64,000 nt of DNA, from positions 1 to 64,000 of the forward strand of contig CAYSMK010000007.1 in assembly GCA_964432205.1 (NCBI GenBank), read 5' to 3'. The DNA is from Geomobilibacter sp964432205 (GTDB lineage Bacteria > Desulfobacterota > Desulfuromonadia > Geobacterales > DSM-12255). The notes below the pieces were generated by a model. The model saw only the letters and a list, made by a program, of their open reading frames with translations, searched no databases and was not told where the DNA came from. A program made the translations under genes and the position numbers. Positions 17,371 to 25,349 of the stretch are shown one piece after another. Each line of letters begins with the position of its first letter. Position 1 is the first letter of the stretch.

Positions 17371-17863
17371 CGCTCCTCCCGTAACCTCTCGCAACCAGAT
17401 TTCTTTCTACTCGACATCATGAACGTTGATGCACCTTAGCATAGTCATCCACCCCGGCTTAAGCGTTCAACTCGACTTTTCTCACGATCACTGCCCCTAC
17501 AAACCCCGCCCCCGAAACCCTACCACATTCACCCACTCAAATTAACCACATCAAAAAATATTTTCCATACAAGCACAGGCGTGTGACAAAATAGGTCACA
17601 AATCCAACGGACCATTTTTTCGGGCAAATCCCCTCAGTCCCTCTTTCATATCAGGGGAGTTGGTCTTACAGTAGACCAGCGCTAACGGGTTGTCCTTAGG
17701 AGGCGTTGCAGTTGACGAACAGACTGCTGTGACATATCTTCACCCTATTGACGAGAAAACGAACCTGTCCAAGGCGAAACCCTCCCAATCGCAGCAAGAT
17801 GAGCGAACTGGCCGGAGACGATCCGCCTTTGAAAAGGCGCTGGCCGAGAACAAAGGAGACCCT
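17371..17863. other. Intergenic region between the cas operon and an addiction-module gene
   Basis: The 493-nt region must hold the promoter of the rhuM-cas operon on the minus strand, but I see no convincing -35/-10 pair. It has an AT-rich part at 17520-17600. From 17690 to 17863 a frame on the plus strand stays open and runs into the antitoxin frame. Its translation (TYLHPIDEKTNL, RRRSAFEKALAENK) looks protein-like, but it has no good start, so it may be a remnant of another gene. Confidence 0.5.
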
Positions 17864-18091
17864 ATGCATACCAAAAACGAGGTCCTGGCCGAGGCATTGA
17901 GCCTCCCCCCCATCGAACGGGCTGCTTTGATCGAGGAACTCATCGCCAGTTTCAACTTTCCCGAGCGTGAACGTCTCGACCGCCTCTGGAGCGCCGAAGC
18001 AGAGGATCGCATCGATGCTTACGATCGCGGTGAACTCAGCGCAGCTCCTCTTGAATCCGTCTTCGAGAAGATCAACGCATGGAAAAAATAG
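17864..18091 (+). CDS. Addiction-module antitoxin-like protein
   Basis: The product has 75 residues from an ATG at 17864 with the RBS AAAGGAG. The pattern EVLAEALSLPPIERAALIEELIASF followed by a WSAEAEDRIDAYDRGE segment is typical of the small addiction-module component proteins that pair with RelE/ParE-type toxins. The partner toxin downstream is truncated, so this antitoxin probably has no live local target. Confidence 0.8.
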   Translation: MHTKNEVLAEALSLPPIERAALIEELIASFNFPERERLDRLWSAEAEDRIDAYDRGELSAAPLESVFEKINAWKK

Positions 18092-18100
18092 ACCGGCGTT

Positions 18101-18262
18101 GTGGTTCTCGCTGCTGCCGAGAGAGAACTCCTTGAAGCTGTCGCCTATTACAACGAACAGAGCGAAGGACTCGGCTTTGATCTGGCTGCTCCTGCCAGAC
18201 TGAAAAGAAAAAGCCGCCCTGTCCAACGACACGGGCGGCTTTTCCTTCCAGCCGGGATATGA
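18101..18262 (+). pseudogene. Truncated ParE/RelE-type toxin remnant
   Basis: A frame from the GTG at 18101 encodes VLAAAERELLEAVAYYNEQS then EGLGFDLA, which is the N-terminal helix pair of a ParE-type toxin. After about 29 residues the similarity ends and the frame runs into the terminator hairpin at 18211-18241, stopping at 18262. The 53 codons are about half the usual length, and the catalytic strand region is missing. It directly follows the matching antitoxin. Confidence 0.75.
18211..18241 (-). terminator. Rho-independent terminator of the rubrerythrin gene
   Basis: A 9-bp stem (18211-18219 with 18233-18241, AAGCCGCCC and its complement) is followed on the minus strand by TTTTTCTTTTC. 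It lies about 35 nt after the rubrerythrin stop. It may also stop plus-strand transcripts from the decayed addiction module. Confidence 0.85.
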
Positions 18263-18274
18263 AACAGACCGCTA

Positions 18275-18772
18275 CTAAACCTTGAAAAACACGCTCCCCT
18301 TGGCGCCGCAAACGACACAGGTTTCCGGCGCTTCCTTCTCGACGGTGTGACCGCAGACCGGACAGAGGTAGTAGTCGAACTCCTCCCCCTTGACCTCCAG
18401 GGTCTCCAGCGCCTTCTCGTAGAGAGCCGCATGGACCTTTTCCACCGCGTTGGCGAAGGTAAATGAGCGGCGCGCCTCGGCAGCCTGCTCCAGTTCGGCG
18501 TCGGCGATCATCTGGGGATACATGTTCTTGAACTCGTGGGTCTCGCCGGCAATCGCCTCAGTGAGGTTCTCCCTGGTCCCCCTGATCCCCCCCAGAGCCC
18601 GCAGGTGGTTGTGGGCATGGATGGTCTCCGCCTCGGCCGCGGCCCGAAAGAGCCTGGCCACCTGGGGATACCCATCCTTGTCGGCCTGCTTGGCAAAGGC
18701 CAGGTACTTGCGGTTGGCCTGGGACTCGCCGGCAAAAGCCTCTTTCAGGTCCTGCGTGGATTTCTCGCCCAT
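18275..18772 (-). CDS. rbr: Rubrerythrin
   Basis: The protein has 165 residues. An N-terminal ferritin-like diiron domain (1-130) has the ligand pattern EAFAGESQANRKYL, EAETIHAHNHL, EAIAGETHEF and ALYEKAL. A C-terminal rubredoxin-like domain has CPVCGH and CVVCGA for one iron. The family reduces hydrogen peroxide in the cytoplasm of anaerobes, taking electrons through rubredoxin. The gene stands alone with its own terminator. Confidence 0.95.
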   Translation of the reverse strand: MGEKSTQDLKEAFAGESQANRKYLAFAKQADKDGYPQVARLFRAAAEAETIHAHNHLRALGGIRGTRENLTEAIAGETHEFKNMYPQMIADAELEQAAEARRSFTFANAVEKVHAALYEKALETLEVKGEEFDYYLCPVCGHTVEKEAPETCVVCGAKGSVFFKV

Positions 18773-18873
18773 CGGGTCTCCTCCTCTGAATGATATTTGT
18801 TGCAGGATACCGGCTTTTTACAGCCAGTCAAGACGAACGGCCACAATATCAACGACCTCGCCGTATACGCTCG

Positions 18874-18899
18874 CCCCGAGCCCCGAGCCCCGAGCCCCG
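18874..18899. repeat. GC-rich heptamer repeat (CCCCGAG)n, copy 1
   Basis: About three and a half units of CCCCGAG end immediately before the plus-strand complement of the cation-efflux stop codon at 18900. In gene direction the repeat begins right after the stop. Related copies lie at 19821-19870, 19923-19954 and 25362-25385. Confidence 0.8.
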
Positions 18900-19802
18900 T
18901 TACAGCCTGATCAGATCCTCATGCTCGGGGTCGTCATGGGGGTTGATGTGGATCATCACGTCACCCACATTGGGAAACCTGTCGAAAATGGCCCGTTTCA
19001 CGGCCGTGGCAATACTGTGGGACTGCTTGACGGTCATCTCGGGGTCCATCTCCAGTTTCAGGTCGATGATCACGTACTGGCCGGAGCGGCGCCCCCGGAT
19101 CTCGTGTACATGCTCAACACCGGCAACAGCTTCGGCCAGCCGCGCCACGGTCACCAGCATCTCTTCCGGCGGCTGGGCATCCATCAGGTCATGGGCCGCA
19201 CTGGTGAAGGTTTCCCAGCCGATGTGAAAGATGAACAGGGAGGTGAGCCCGGCGGCAAGCGGGTCCATGATCTGAAGGCCGAGAAAGGCGCCGGTAACGC
19301 CGATCAGGGTGGCAATGGAGGTCAGGGCATCCTTGCGGTGATCCTTGGCAATGGCCAGCAGTGCCGGACTCTCCAGCTCTCGCCCGACCCGGACCGAATA
19401 GCGATACAGCGCCTCTTTGATCCCGATGGTCACGAAGGCGGCAGCCACGGCCAGAAGCTGCGGGGTCTGGTAGGTGGCATCGACGACGGTATGCACCGCC
19501 TGGATCAGGATCCCGGCGCCGGTGACAAAGATGACGATTGAGACGACGATGGCGGCAATGCTCTCGGCCTTGCCGTGGCCGTACGGGTGCTGCTCGTCGA
19601 ACGGCTTGCGGCCGATCCTGAGGGCCACCATGGTGGCGAAGATGGCCACGAAATCGCAGGCGCTCTCCACGCCGTCGGCGAAAACGGCCTCGGAGCGACC
19701 GAAATGACCGGCACACAGCTTGACCACCATCAGGACGGCATTGGCCCAGAAGCCAATCTGCATCACCTTGTCTGCCCGACCGAAACGCTCCTGTCGTTGC
19801 AC
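18900..19802 (-). CDS. Cation diffusion facilitator family metal transporter
   Basis: The start chosen is the GTG at 19802, preceded by GGAGG with good spacing. A longer frame reaches back to 20003 across repeat DNA and the recJ end and is not real. The product has 300 residues with about six membrane segments in the first 210: MQIGFWANAVLMVVKL with the GRSEAVFADGVES motif (metal-site Asp in TM2), then HPYGHGKAESIAA, and a second metal site near KDHRKDALTS in TM5. The C-terminal cytoplasmic domain (about 215-295) has HEIRGRRSGQYVIIDLKLE. It exports divalent metals such as zinc, iron or cobalt in exchange for protons; the metal is not predictable here. Confidence 0.92.
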   Translation of the reverse strand: MQRQERFGRADKVMQIGFWANAVLMVVKLCAGHFGRSEAVFADGVESACDFVAIFATMVALRIGRKPFDEQHPYGHGKAESIAAIVVSIVIFVTGAGILIQAVHTVVDATYQTPQLLAVAAAFVTIGIKEALYRYSVRVGRELESPALLAIAKDHRKDALTSIATLIGVTGAFLGLQIMDPLAAGLTSLFIFHIGWETFTSAAHDLMDAQPPEEMLVTVARLAEAVAGVEHVHEIRGRRSGQYVIIDLKLEMDPEMTVKQSHSIATAVKRAIFDRFPNVGDVMIHINPHDDPEHEDLIRL

Positions 19803-19820
19803 TACAACCTCCGTAAAAGC

Positions 19821-19870
19821 GCTCGGGGTTCGGGGCAATAACCGCTCGGGGTTCGGGGCTCGGGGCTCGG
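19821..19870. repeat. GC-rich heptamer repeat, copy 2, between recJ and the cation-efflux gene
   Basis: On the plus strand the core GCTCGGGGTTCGGGG appears at 19821-19835 and again, extended with GGCTCGGGGCTCGG, at 19844-19870. It is the complement of the CCCCGAG repeat and lies just after the recJ stop in gene direction. It leaves little room for other signals before the cation-efflux RBS. Confidence 0.75.
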
Positions 19871-19915
19871 AACACCCTTTGCCCTTCTGACTTGCTTGGC
19901 CCCATGCTTTGAGCC

Positions 19916-21664
19916 TTATGCCTGGCCCTGAGCCCCGAGCCCAGAGCCCTGAGCAGCCTTCATATCCCTGATCTTCAACTGGACCGTTGTCCGGCCGTTC
20001 CATTCGTTGAGCTGCGGGGAGCAGGCCAGATCCAGCACGTCCGCAGTGGCTGTATGACCGGACATATTGAAGCCGATGGCCGACAAAGAATGGCCACCAT
20101 AGCGGAGCGCCAGGCGAAGGTGCCCGCCCTGAAGCTCACGGCGGCTCTCAACCCGGGCGCCGCGCACCAGGAACAGCGGCTCGGGATTGCCGATGCCGAA
20201 CGGCGCCAACCGCTCCAGATCCCGCACCAGCTGCGATGTAATCTCCGCCGGCTCCAGCACCCCTTCCAGCATCAACTCCGGAAGCAGGTCGTCCGGGGTG
20301 AGCAGGCCGGCGGCAACCTCGTCAAAACGTTCCACAAAGGCGGCCAGTGTCGCTTCGTCGATGGCCAGCCCCGCTGCCTGGCGGTGCCCGCCGAACTTGA
20401 GCAGGTGATCGGCACAGGCGGTAAGGGCGTCGCGCAGGTGAAACGCCGGGATGCTCCTCCCCGACCCTTTCCCGTTCCCATCCCGGAGCGCGATCAGCAC
20501 CGTCGGCCGGTGGTAGAGTTCGACGATCCGGGAGGCAACGATGCCGATCACCCCCGGATGCCAGTCGGGCGAAGCAAGCACAATGCTGCGACGCCCGTGC
20601 ATGGCCGGGTCTTCCCGCACCATGGCCAGGGCGTCCCGCAGGATCTCCTGTTCCAGTTCCTGCCGCTCACGGTTGCCGGCATCCAATTCAACGGCCAATT
20701 CCCGCGCCCGGACCGGGTCGTCCGTCAAGAGCAGTTCCACTCCCCGGGCCGCATCATCCAGCCTGCCGGCCGCGTTCAGCCGGGGGGCGAGACGAAAACC
20801 GACCGCCCCGCAGGTGACCTGACCGCTGACTCCCGCAACCTCCTTCAGGGCCGTTATCCCCACCCTGCGGGAGCTGGTCAGCTCCTGCAGGCCGTATCGG
20901 GCGATGATCCGGTTCTCGCCCACCAGGGGAACCAGGTCGGCGATGGTGCCGAGCGCCACCAGGTCCAGGTATTCCCGCAGATTCGGCTCGCCACCGCCGG
21001 CAAAGGCCCCCTCTGCCCTCAGCCTGGCACGCAGGGCCACAGCCAGCTTGAAGGCAAGCCCCACACCGGCCAGTTGCCGGAACGGCGCGCCGCACCCCGG
21101 TTGGAGCGGATTGACCACCGCCACGGCAGACGGGATTTCCGGTCCCGGCATGTGGTGGTCGGTGATGATCAGGTCAAGACCGTTCCCGGCACACCAGCGC
21201 GCCTCTTCGACTGCCGTTATGCCGCAGTCGACGCTTACCACCACCCGCGCCCCGCTTTTCGCCACCATGGCCAGGCCGTCGCCGGAGAGACCGTACCCCT
21301 CGTCCATCCGGTGCGGAATGTGGTAGCAGCACCGAATACCGACCCGGCGAAAGAAGTCCATCAGGAGTACGGTTGAGGATACGCCATCCACATCGTAGTC
21401 GCCGTAAATGCAGACCAGTTCTCGCTGCGTGCGGGCAGCCACCAGCCGATCGACCGCCTCTGACATGCCTGCAAGAAGAAACGGGTCGTGCAGTCCGGCA
21501 AGGGCCGGATCGAGAAACGATCCGGCAGCCGTGGGCTCGCCATACCCCCGGCCTGCCAGTACCCTTGCCACGCTCCGCCCTACCCCGAGTTCGCGACAGA
21601 GCTGCCCGACTACGGCTTCGTCAGCATTTCTAACTGTCCAGCGCCGCTCCGTAACCGGCTGCAT
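19916..21664 (-). CDS. recJ: Single-stranded-DNA-specific exonuclease RecJ
   Basis: The protein has 582 residues. DHH-family motifs are visible: CIYGDYDVDGVSS (motif I, near 84-97), VSVDCGIT (II), and IITDHHMPG (III, near 165). A DHHA1 domain follows with LVPLVGENRIIARYGL, ASRIVELYHRPTVLIAL and GSGRSIPAFHLRDAL...FGGHRQAAGL. The C-terminal OB-type domain ends VQLKIRDMKAAQ. The last residues, GSGLGAQGQA, are encoded by the heptamer repeat and look like an added tail. RecJ degrades 5' single-stranded DNA in recombination and mismatch repair. The RBS GGGGGAGA precedes the ATG. Confidence 0.95.
   Translation of the reverse strand: MQPVTERRWTVRNADEAVVGQLCRELGVGRSVARVLAGRGYGEPTAAGSFLDPALAGLHDPFLLAGMSEAVDRLVAARTQRELVCIYGDYDVDGVSSTVLLMDFFRRVGIRCCYHIPHRMDEGYGLSGDGLAMVAKSGARVVVSVDCGITAVEEARWCAGNGLDLIITDHHMPGPEIPSAVAVVNPLQPGCGAPFRQLAGVGLAFKLAVALRARLRAEGAFAGGGEPNLREYLDLVALGTIADLVPLVGENRIIARYGLQELTSSRRVGITALKEVAGVSGQVTCGAVGFRLAPRLNAAGRLDDAARGVELLLTDDPVRARELAVELDAGNRERQELEQEILRDALAMVREDPAMHGRRSIVLASPDWHPGVIGIVASRIVELYHRPTVLIALRDGNGKGSGRSIPAFHLRDALTACADHLLKFGGHRQAAGLAIDEATLAAFVERFDEVAAGLLTPDDLLPELMLEGVLEPAEITSQLVRDLERLAPFGIGNPEPLFLVRGARVESRRELQGGHLRLALRYGGHSLSAIGFNMSGHTATADVLDLACSPQLNEWNGRTTVQLKIRDMKAAQGSGLGAQGQA
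19923..19954. repeat. Heptamer repeat, copy 3, inside the recJ 3' end
   Basis: Units CCCTGAG, CCCCGAG, CCCAGAG and CCCTGAG lie within the last codons of recJ. They are more diverged than the copies at 18874 and 25362. In frame they give the tail peptide GSGLGA. Confidence 0.75.
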
Positions 21665-21748
21665 GATGGAATCTCCCCCGGGACCAGGGACCAGGAAGGG
21701 CGCCTCGCTCCTCGTTCCCTTATCCCCGTTCCTCTTTGTGCCGCAAAG

Positions 21749-21779
21749 AAAAAATCCCCGCCTGGGCGAGGATTTTTTC
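21749..21779 (-). terminator. Rho-independent terminator after the TPR-protein gene
   Basis: The hairpin has arms AAAAAATCC and GGATTTTTT around an inner GC stem. On the minus strand it ends in a run of six T. It lies right after the stop at 21785 and closes the yajC-secD-secF-TPR run before recJ. Confidence 0.9.
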
Positions 21780-21784
21780 TTCCG

Positions 21785-22381
21785 TTACTTCCAGCCACCC
21801 TGCGGTGGGCCACCGCCGGACTTCAGCTGCTCTATCATGGCCTTGACCTGCTGCCCCTGGGGGCTCAGGGGGTCCATCTTCATATAGCGCTCCCAGACCT
21901 CGATCGCCTTGGCAGGCTGCTTCAGGTCGTTTGCATAGACAACGCCCAGGTTGTACAGGCTCTGCAGATGCTTGGGATCGATCTTCCCGGCCTGCTCGAA
22001 GTTGGCGATCGCCTTGTCGAACAGCCCCATCTTCCGGTACATGACCCCCTGATCGGTCAGGATGTTCGGAGTATTCGGGTTGTTAGGCTCCAGCTCCAGG
22101 GCCTTGCCATAGGCATTGACCGCCTTCTGGGCCTGGTCGGTATCGAAGTAGTCGTTACCCAGTTGGACCCAGACCTGATATTTCTTCGGATCTGCGGCCA
22201 CGATCTTTTCCGCCTCAACGATACGTGCCTGATAGTCGGTGGGGGAACCGGCCCCCATGGGGACGCCGCCGCCGGCGGGCACGGCGGTCTTGTTCTTGTT
22301 GACGACACCAAGGATCAGGACGGTGCCCAGGATGCCGACCAGCAGTGCTATCACCGCATACAGGATATTCTCTTTGCTCAC
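21785..22381 (-). CDS. Membrane-anchored tetratricopeptide-repeat protein
   Basis: The start is a GTG at 22381 behind AAGGAGG. The product has 198 residues. One membrane segment lies at about 7-27 (ILYAVIALLVGILGTVLILG). After a Gly/Pro linker, three or more TPR units follow: AEKIVAADPKKYQVWVQLGN, AVNAYGKALELEPNNPN and AIANFEQAGKIDPKHLQSLY. It has the layout of CcmH/NrfG-like scaffolds but no cytochrome-maturation neighbour. It follows secF after 13 nt and ends at a strong terminator, so it is probably the last gene of the sec operon. Partner unknown. Confidence 0.85.
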   Translation of the reverse strand: MSKENILYAVIALLVGILGTVLILGVVNKNKTAVPAGGGVPMGAGSPTDYQARIVEAEKIVAADPKKYQVWVQLGNDYFDTDQAQKAVNAYGKALELEPNNPNTPNILTDQGVMYRKMGLFDKAIANFEQAGKIDPKHLQSLYNLGVVYANDLKQPAKAIEVWERYMKMDPLSPQGQQVKAMIEQLKSGGGPPQGGWK

Positions 22382-22394
22382 GGCTTGCTCCTCC

Positions 22395-23303
22395 TTATGC
22401 TTTTGCCTTCAGTGCCCGCTCTTCCCAGAGGGAGACGATGGGGCTGGCGACGAATATGGACGAATAGGTGGCAACCACAATGCCGACAACGAGGGCAAAG
22501 GAGAAGTCGTGAATCACCTCGCCGCCGAAGAGGAACAGGGAGCAGGCGGCCAGGAAGGTGGTTATGGAGGTGACGACCGTCCGGGAGAGCACCTCGTTGA
22601 TACTCACGTTGAAGATGGTGAACATCGACTCCTTCAGGTTCTTGTGCAGATTTTCCCGAATCCGGTCGAAGACGACGACCGTGTCGGTCAGGGAGTAACC
22701 GGCAATGGTCAGGACCGCGGTGATGAACAGGAGGTTGATCTCCTTGTTCAAGGCAAAGAAGACGGCGAACATGGCCAGTACGTCGTGGAGGGTGGCAATA
22801 GTGGCGCCGACCCCGAACTTGAAGTCGAACCGCCAGGCAATGTAGATGATGATCCCCAAGAGGGAGAGGCCCACCGCAATGAGCGTATCCTTGCGCAGCT
22901 TGTCCCCGACGGACGGGCCGATCTCGGTGGAGCTCTCCACCACGAAGGCATTACCCGGGAACTCCTTTCGAAAGACGTCCTCAATGGTATCAGCAGCCTT
23001 GCCGGTCGTCAGGGTCGTTTTCCCCACCTTGATGAGAAGCTTGTTCCCCTCCTTGATGTCCTGGAGGTTGGCCTCCTTCAGGTTGTGCTTGGCCAGGGCG
23101 GCCCGGGCCTGGTCGATGTGGACCGGCTGGGTGAACTTGAGTTGGACCGAAGTGCCGCCGGAGAAGTCGATCCCCATGTTGGCCGCCCCCCTGGCCATCT
23201 GGATCATGCCGATAATCCCGACAATGGCTATGATGCCGGAGATGACAAAGGATATCTTCCGCATGCCGATGAAATCTATGTTGGTTTTTTTGATAAGTTC
23301 CAT
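22395..23303 (-). CDS. secF: Protein translocase subunit SecF
   Basis: The protein has 302 residues. An N-terminal membrane segment (ISFVISGIIAIVGIIGMI) is followed by the GIDFSGGTSVQLKF segment, the P1-like periplasmic domain, and five further membrane helices with SLTDTVVVFDRIRENL and INEVLSRTVVTSITTF. SecF works with SecD and YajC to use the proton gradient in late steps of Sec export. It is 12 nt downstream of secD, in the common order yajC-secD-secF. Confidence 0.97.
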   Translation of the reverse strand: MELIKKTNIDFIGMRKISFVISGIIAIVGIIGMIQMARGAANMGIDFSGGTSVQLKFTQPVHIDQARAALAKHNLKEANLQDIKEGNKLLIKVGKTTLTTGKAADTIEDVFRKEFPGNAFVVESSTEIGPSVGDKLRKDTLIAVGLSLLGIIIYIAWRFDFKFGVGATIATLHDVLAMFAVFFALNKEINLLFITAVLTIAGYSLTDTVVVFDRIRENLHKNLKESMFTIFNVSINEVLSRTVVTSITTFLAACSLFLFGGEVIHDFSFALVVGIVVATYSSIFVASPIVSLWEERALKAKA

Positions 23304-23315
23304 GAATGGCCCCCT

Positions 23316-24917
23316 CTAGATGCTCAGCTTCCGCACCCGGCCGCGGCTGAGGAAGAAGTCGAAGACGACTTTGGTTGCCAGCAGGGAGGTGAAGAGGTTG
23401 ATGATGATACCGAGGCTCAGCGACACGGCAAACCCCTTGACCGGTCCGGTGCCGAACTGGAAGAGGACCGCGGCGGTGATAAGGGTGGTGACGTGGGAGT
23501 CCATGACGGTCAGAAACGCCTTGTCATAGCCGGAGTCGACCCCGGCCTGGGGTGTCTTGCCGAGCCTCAGTTCCTCCCGGATCCGCTCGAAAATGAGGAC
23601 GTTGGAGTCCACAGACATGCCGATCAGGAGCACGATGGCGGCAATGCCCGGCAGGGTCAGGGTGGCCCCCAGGGCAGCCAGTGCCCCCATCAGGAAGACG
23701 ATGTTGAGGATCATCCCCATGTTGGCGATCAGGCCGGACAGTCGGTAATAGACGAGCATGAAGACTACCACCAGGGCCACGCCGATGGCACCGGCGATCA
23801 GCCCCTTGCGGATGGAGTCCTGCCCCAGGGACGGGCCGACGGTAACGTTCTGGATGATCTTGACCGGCGCGGGCAACGAACCGGCCCGCAGGACGATGGC
23901 CAGGTCGGCGGCGTCCTTCTCGGTGAAGGAGCCGGAGATCTGGGCACTGCCGCCGGAGATCCGCTCCCTGATGACCGGGGCGGAATAGACGGTGTTGTCC
24001 AGGACAATGGCGAACCGCTTGCCCACGTTGGCGGCGGTCACCTGATCGAACAGTCGGGCACCGGTGGAGTTGAACTCGATGGCCACGTACGGCTGGTTGA
24101 ACTGGGAGTCGATCCTCACCTGGGCATCGGTCAGCAGGTCACCGGTGATCATCGCCTTCCGCTTGACCACCAGCGGTATCTCGGTCACCGCACCGGTGGT
24201 CGGATCACTCCTCTTCTCCATCAGGAGCTCTTCGTCCTCGGGAATGGAGCCCGGCGTGGCAGTGGCGGCGTTGATGTTCTCGTCCACCAGCTTGAATTCG
24301 AGACGCGCCGTCTTGCCGATCAGCTCGATGGCCCGCTTGGGATCCTTGATGCCGGGGAGCTGGACCACCACGTGGTTGATCCCTTCCCGCTGGATGACCG
24401 GTTCCGAAACCCCGAACTGGTCGATCCGGTTGCGGATCGTCTCCAGGGCCTGGGCAACCGACTTGTCCTTCCGGTCCTGGATCACCTTCTCGTTCATCCG
24501 CAGCTGGAGGTTGATGAAGCCCCCCTCCTCGGTCTGCGGCAGAAGTTCCATCTCCGGGTATTTCTTCTTCACCATCTTCTGGACCTCTTCAGCAGACCCC
24601 TTGTCATAGAGCGAGAGCTGAATCCGGTCGCCGGCAACCCGGCCGATCCGCTTGAACCGCAGATTCTGGGCAGCGAGAGAATCCTCGAGATCGGTGGCAA
24701 TCAGGTCCAGTGCCCCCTCGACCGCCTTCGGCGTGTCCACTTCCATCACCAGGTGGGTTCCCCCCTGCAGGTCGAGACCCAGGTGGATCTTGTCCTTGGG
24801 AAGCAGTCCGCTCCACCATGACGGCAGTTTGGGAACCAGGGTCGGCACCATGTAGAGAACCGACAGGAAAAGGAAGAGGATTATCAGGCTGGCGCGCCAC
24901 GTAAATCCTTTCGCCAT
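23316..24917 (-). CDS. secD: Protein translocase subunit SecD
   Basis: The start chosen is the ATG at 24917, which has AAAGGAG upstream; a frame open to 24950 adds 11 residues without an RBS. The product has 533 residues. It has an N-terminal membrane helix, the motif LGLDLQGGTHLVMEV, a large periplasmic P1 domain (to about 330), then five helices with GPSLGQDSIRKGL, VDSNVLIFERIREEL and FGTGPVKGFAVSL. SecD-SecF pulls exported proteins across the inner membrane using the proton motive force. It is followed by secF. Confidence 0.97.
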   Translation of the reverse strand: MAKGFTWRASLIILFLFLSVLYMVPTLVPKLPSWWSGLLPKDKIHLGLDLQGGTHLVMEVDTPKAVEGALDLIATDLEDSLAAQNLRFKRIGRVAGDRIQLSLYDKGSAEEVQKMVKKKYPEMELLPQTEEGGFINLQLRMNEKVIQDRKDKSVAQALETIRNRIDQFGVSEPVIQREGINHVVVQLPGIKDPKRAIELIGKTARLEFKLVDENINAATATPGSIPEDEELLMEKRSDPTTGAVTEIPLVVKRKAMITGDLLTDAQVRIDSQFNQPYVAIEFNSTGARLFDQVTAANVGKRFAIVLDNTVYSAPVIRERISGGSAQISGSFTEKDAADLAIVLRAGSLPAPVKIIQNVTVGPSLGQDSIRKGLIAGAIGVALVVVFMLVYYRLSGLIANMGMILNIVFLMGALAALGATLTLPGIAAIVLLIGMSVDSNVLIFERIREELRLGKTPQAGVDSGYDKAFLTVMDSHVTTLITAAVLFQFGTGPVKGFAVSLSLGIIINLFTSLLATKVVFDFFLSRGRVRKLSI

Positions 24918-25005
24918 GCTGGGTACTCCTTTCAGAAGAGACACGGGCACGAATACGCCCGCATCCCGGTAGTAACAGCTGCCGGCAGTCAGTGCCGGAT
25001 GGAAA

Positions 25006-25323
25006 CTACTTGGTGACCACCCGGGCGATATGCCCCTTGTCCACCTTGATGTTCACGCCAGTGGCCACTTCCAGGGTAACGACCGCCTCGTCGATGGCAG
25101 TAACCTTGCCATGGAGGCCGCCGGCCGTGACCACCTGGTCACCCTTCTTGATGGCCTCGAGCAGGGCCCGGTGCTCCTTGGCCCGCTTCTGCTGGGGCCG
25201 AATGAGCAGAAAATAAAAGATACCGAACATGAAGATCAGCGGCACGATATTGAGAAGTGCCGACTGTCCCCCTCCTGACGCGCCGCCCGGGGGGGTCCCC
25301 ATTGCGAATGCCAAACCCAGCAT
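25006..25323 (-). CDS. yajC: Preprotein translocase subunit YajC
   Basis: The protein has 105 residues. It has one membrane segment (LLNIVPLIFMFGIFYFLLIRP at about 26-45), directly followed by the family motif QQKRAKEHRALLEAIKKGDQVVTAGGLHGKVTAIDE. An alternative name-bearing start is not needed, as GGAGG precedes the ATG by 7 nt. YajC associates with SecDF at the Sec translocon. It sits 88 nt upstream of secD and downstream of tgt. Confidence 0.96.
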   Translation of the reverse strand: MLGLAFAMGTPPGGASGGGQSALLNIVPLIFMFGIFYFLLIRPQQKRAKEHRALLEAIKKGDQVVTAGGLHGKVTAIDEAVVTLEVATGVNIKVDKGHIARVVTK

Positions 25324-25349
25324 AGTTGAAACCTCCGTTGTGTGTAGTG

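Noticed and set aside
18900..20003. The longer cation-efflux frame to 20003
   Set aside because: The extra 67 codons come from the heptamer repeat and the recJ end; the GTG at 19802 has a strong RBS.
20054..21376. A 440-codon plus-strand frame opposite recJ
   Set aside because: The minus strand is clearly recJ with all motifs; the plus frame has no motif and no RBS.
22239..24821. An 860-codon plus-strand frame opposite secF and secD
   Set aside because: It is a shadow of the secDF coding strands; the composition is low-complexity Asp/Gly/Gln-rich and no family pattern is visible.
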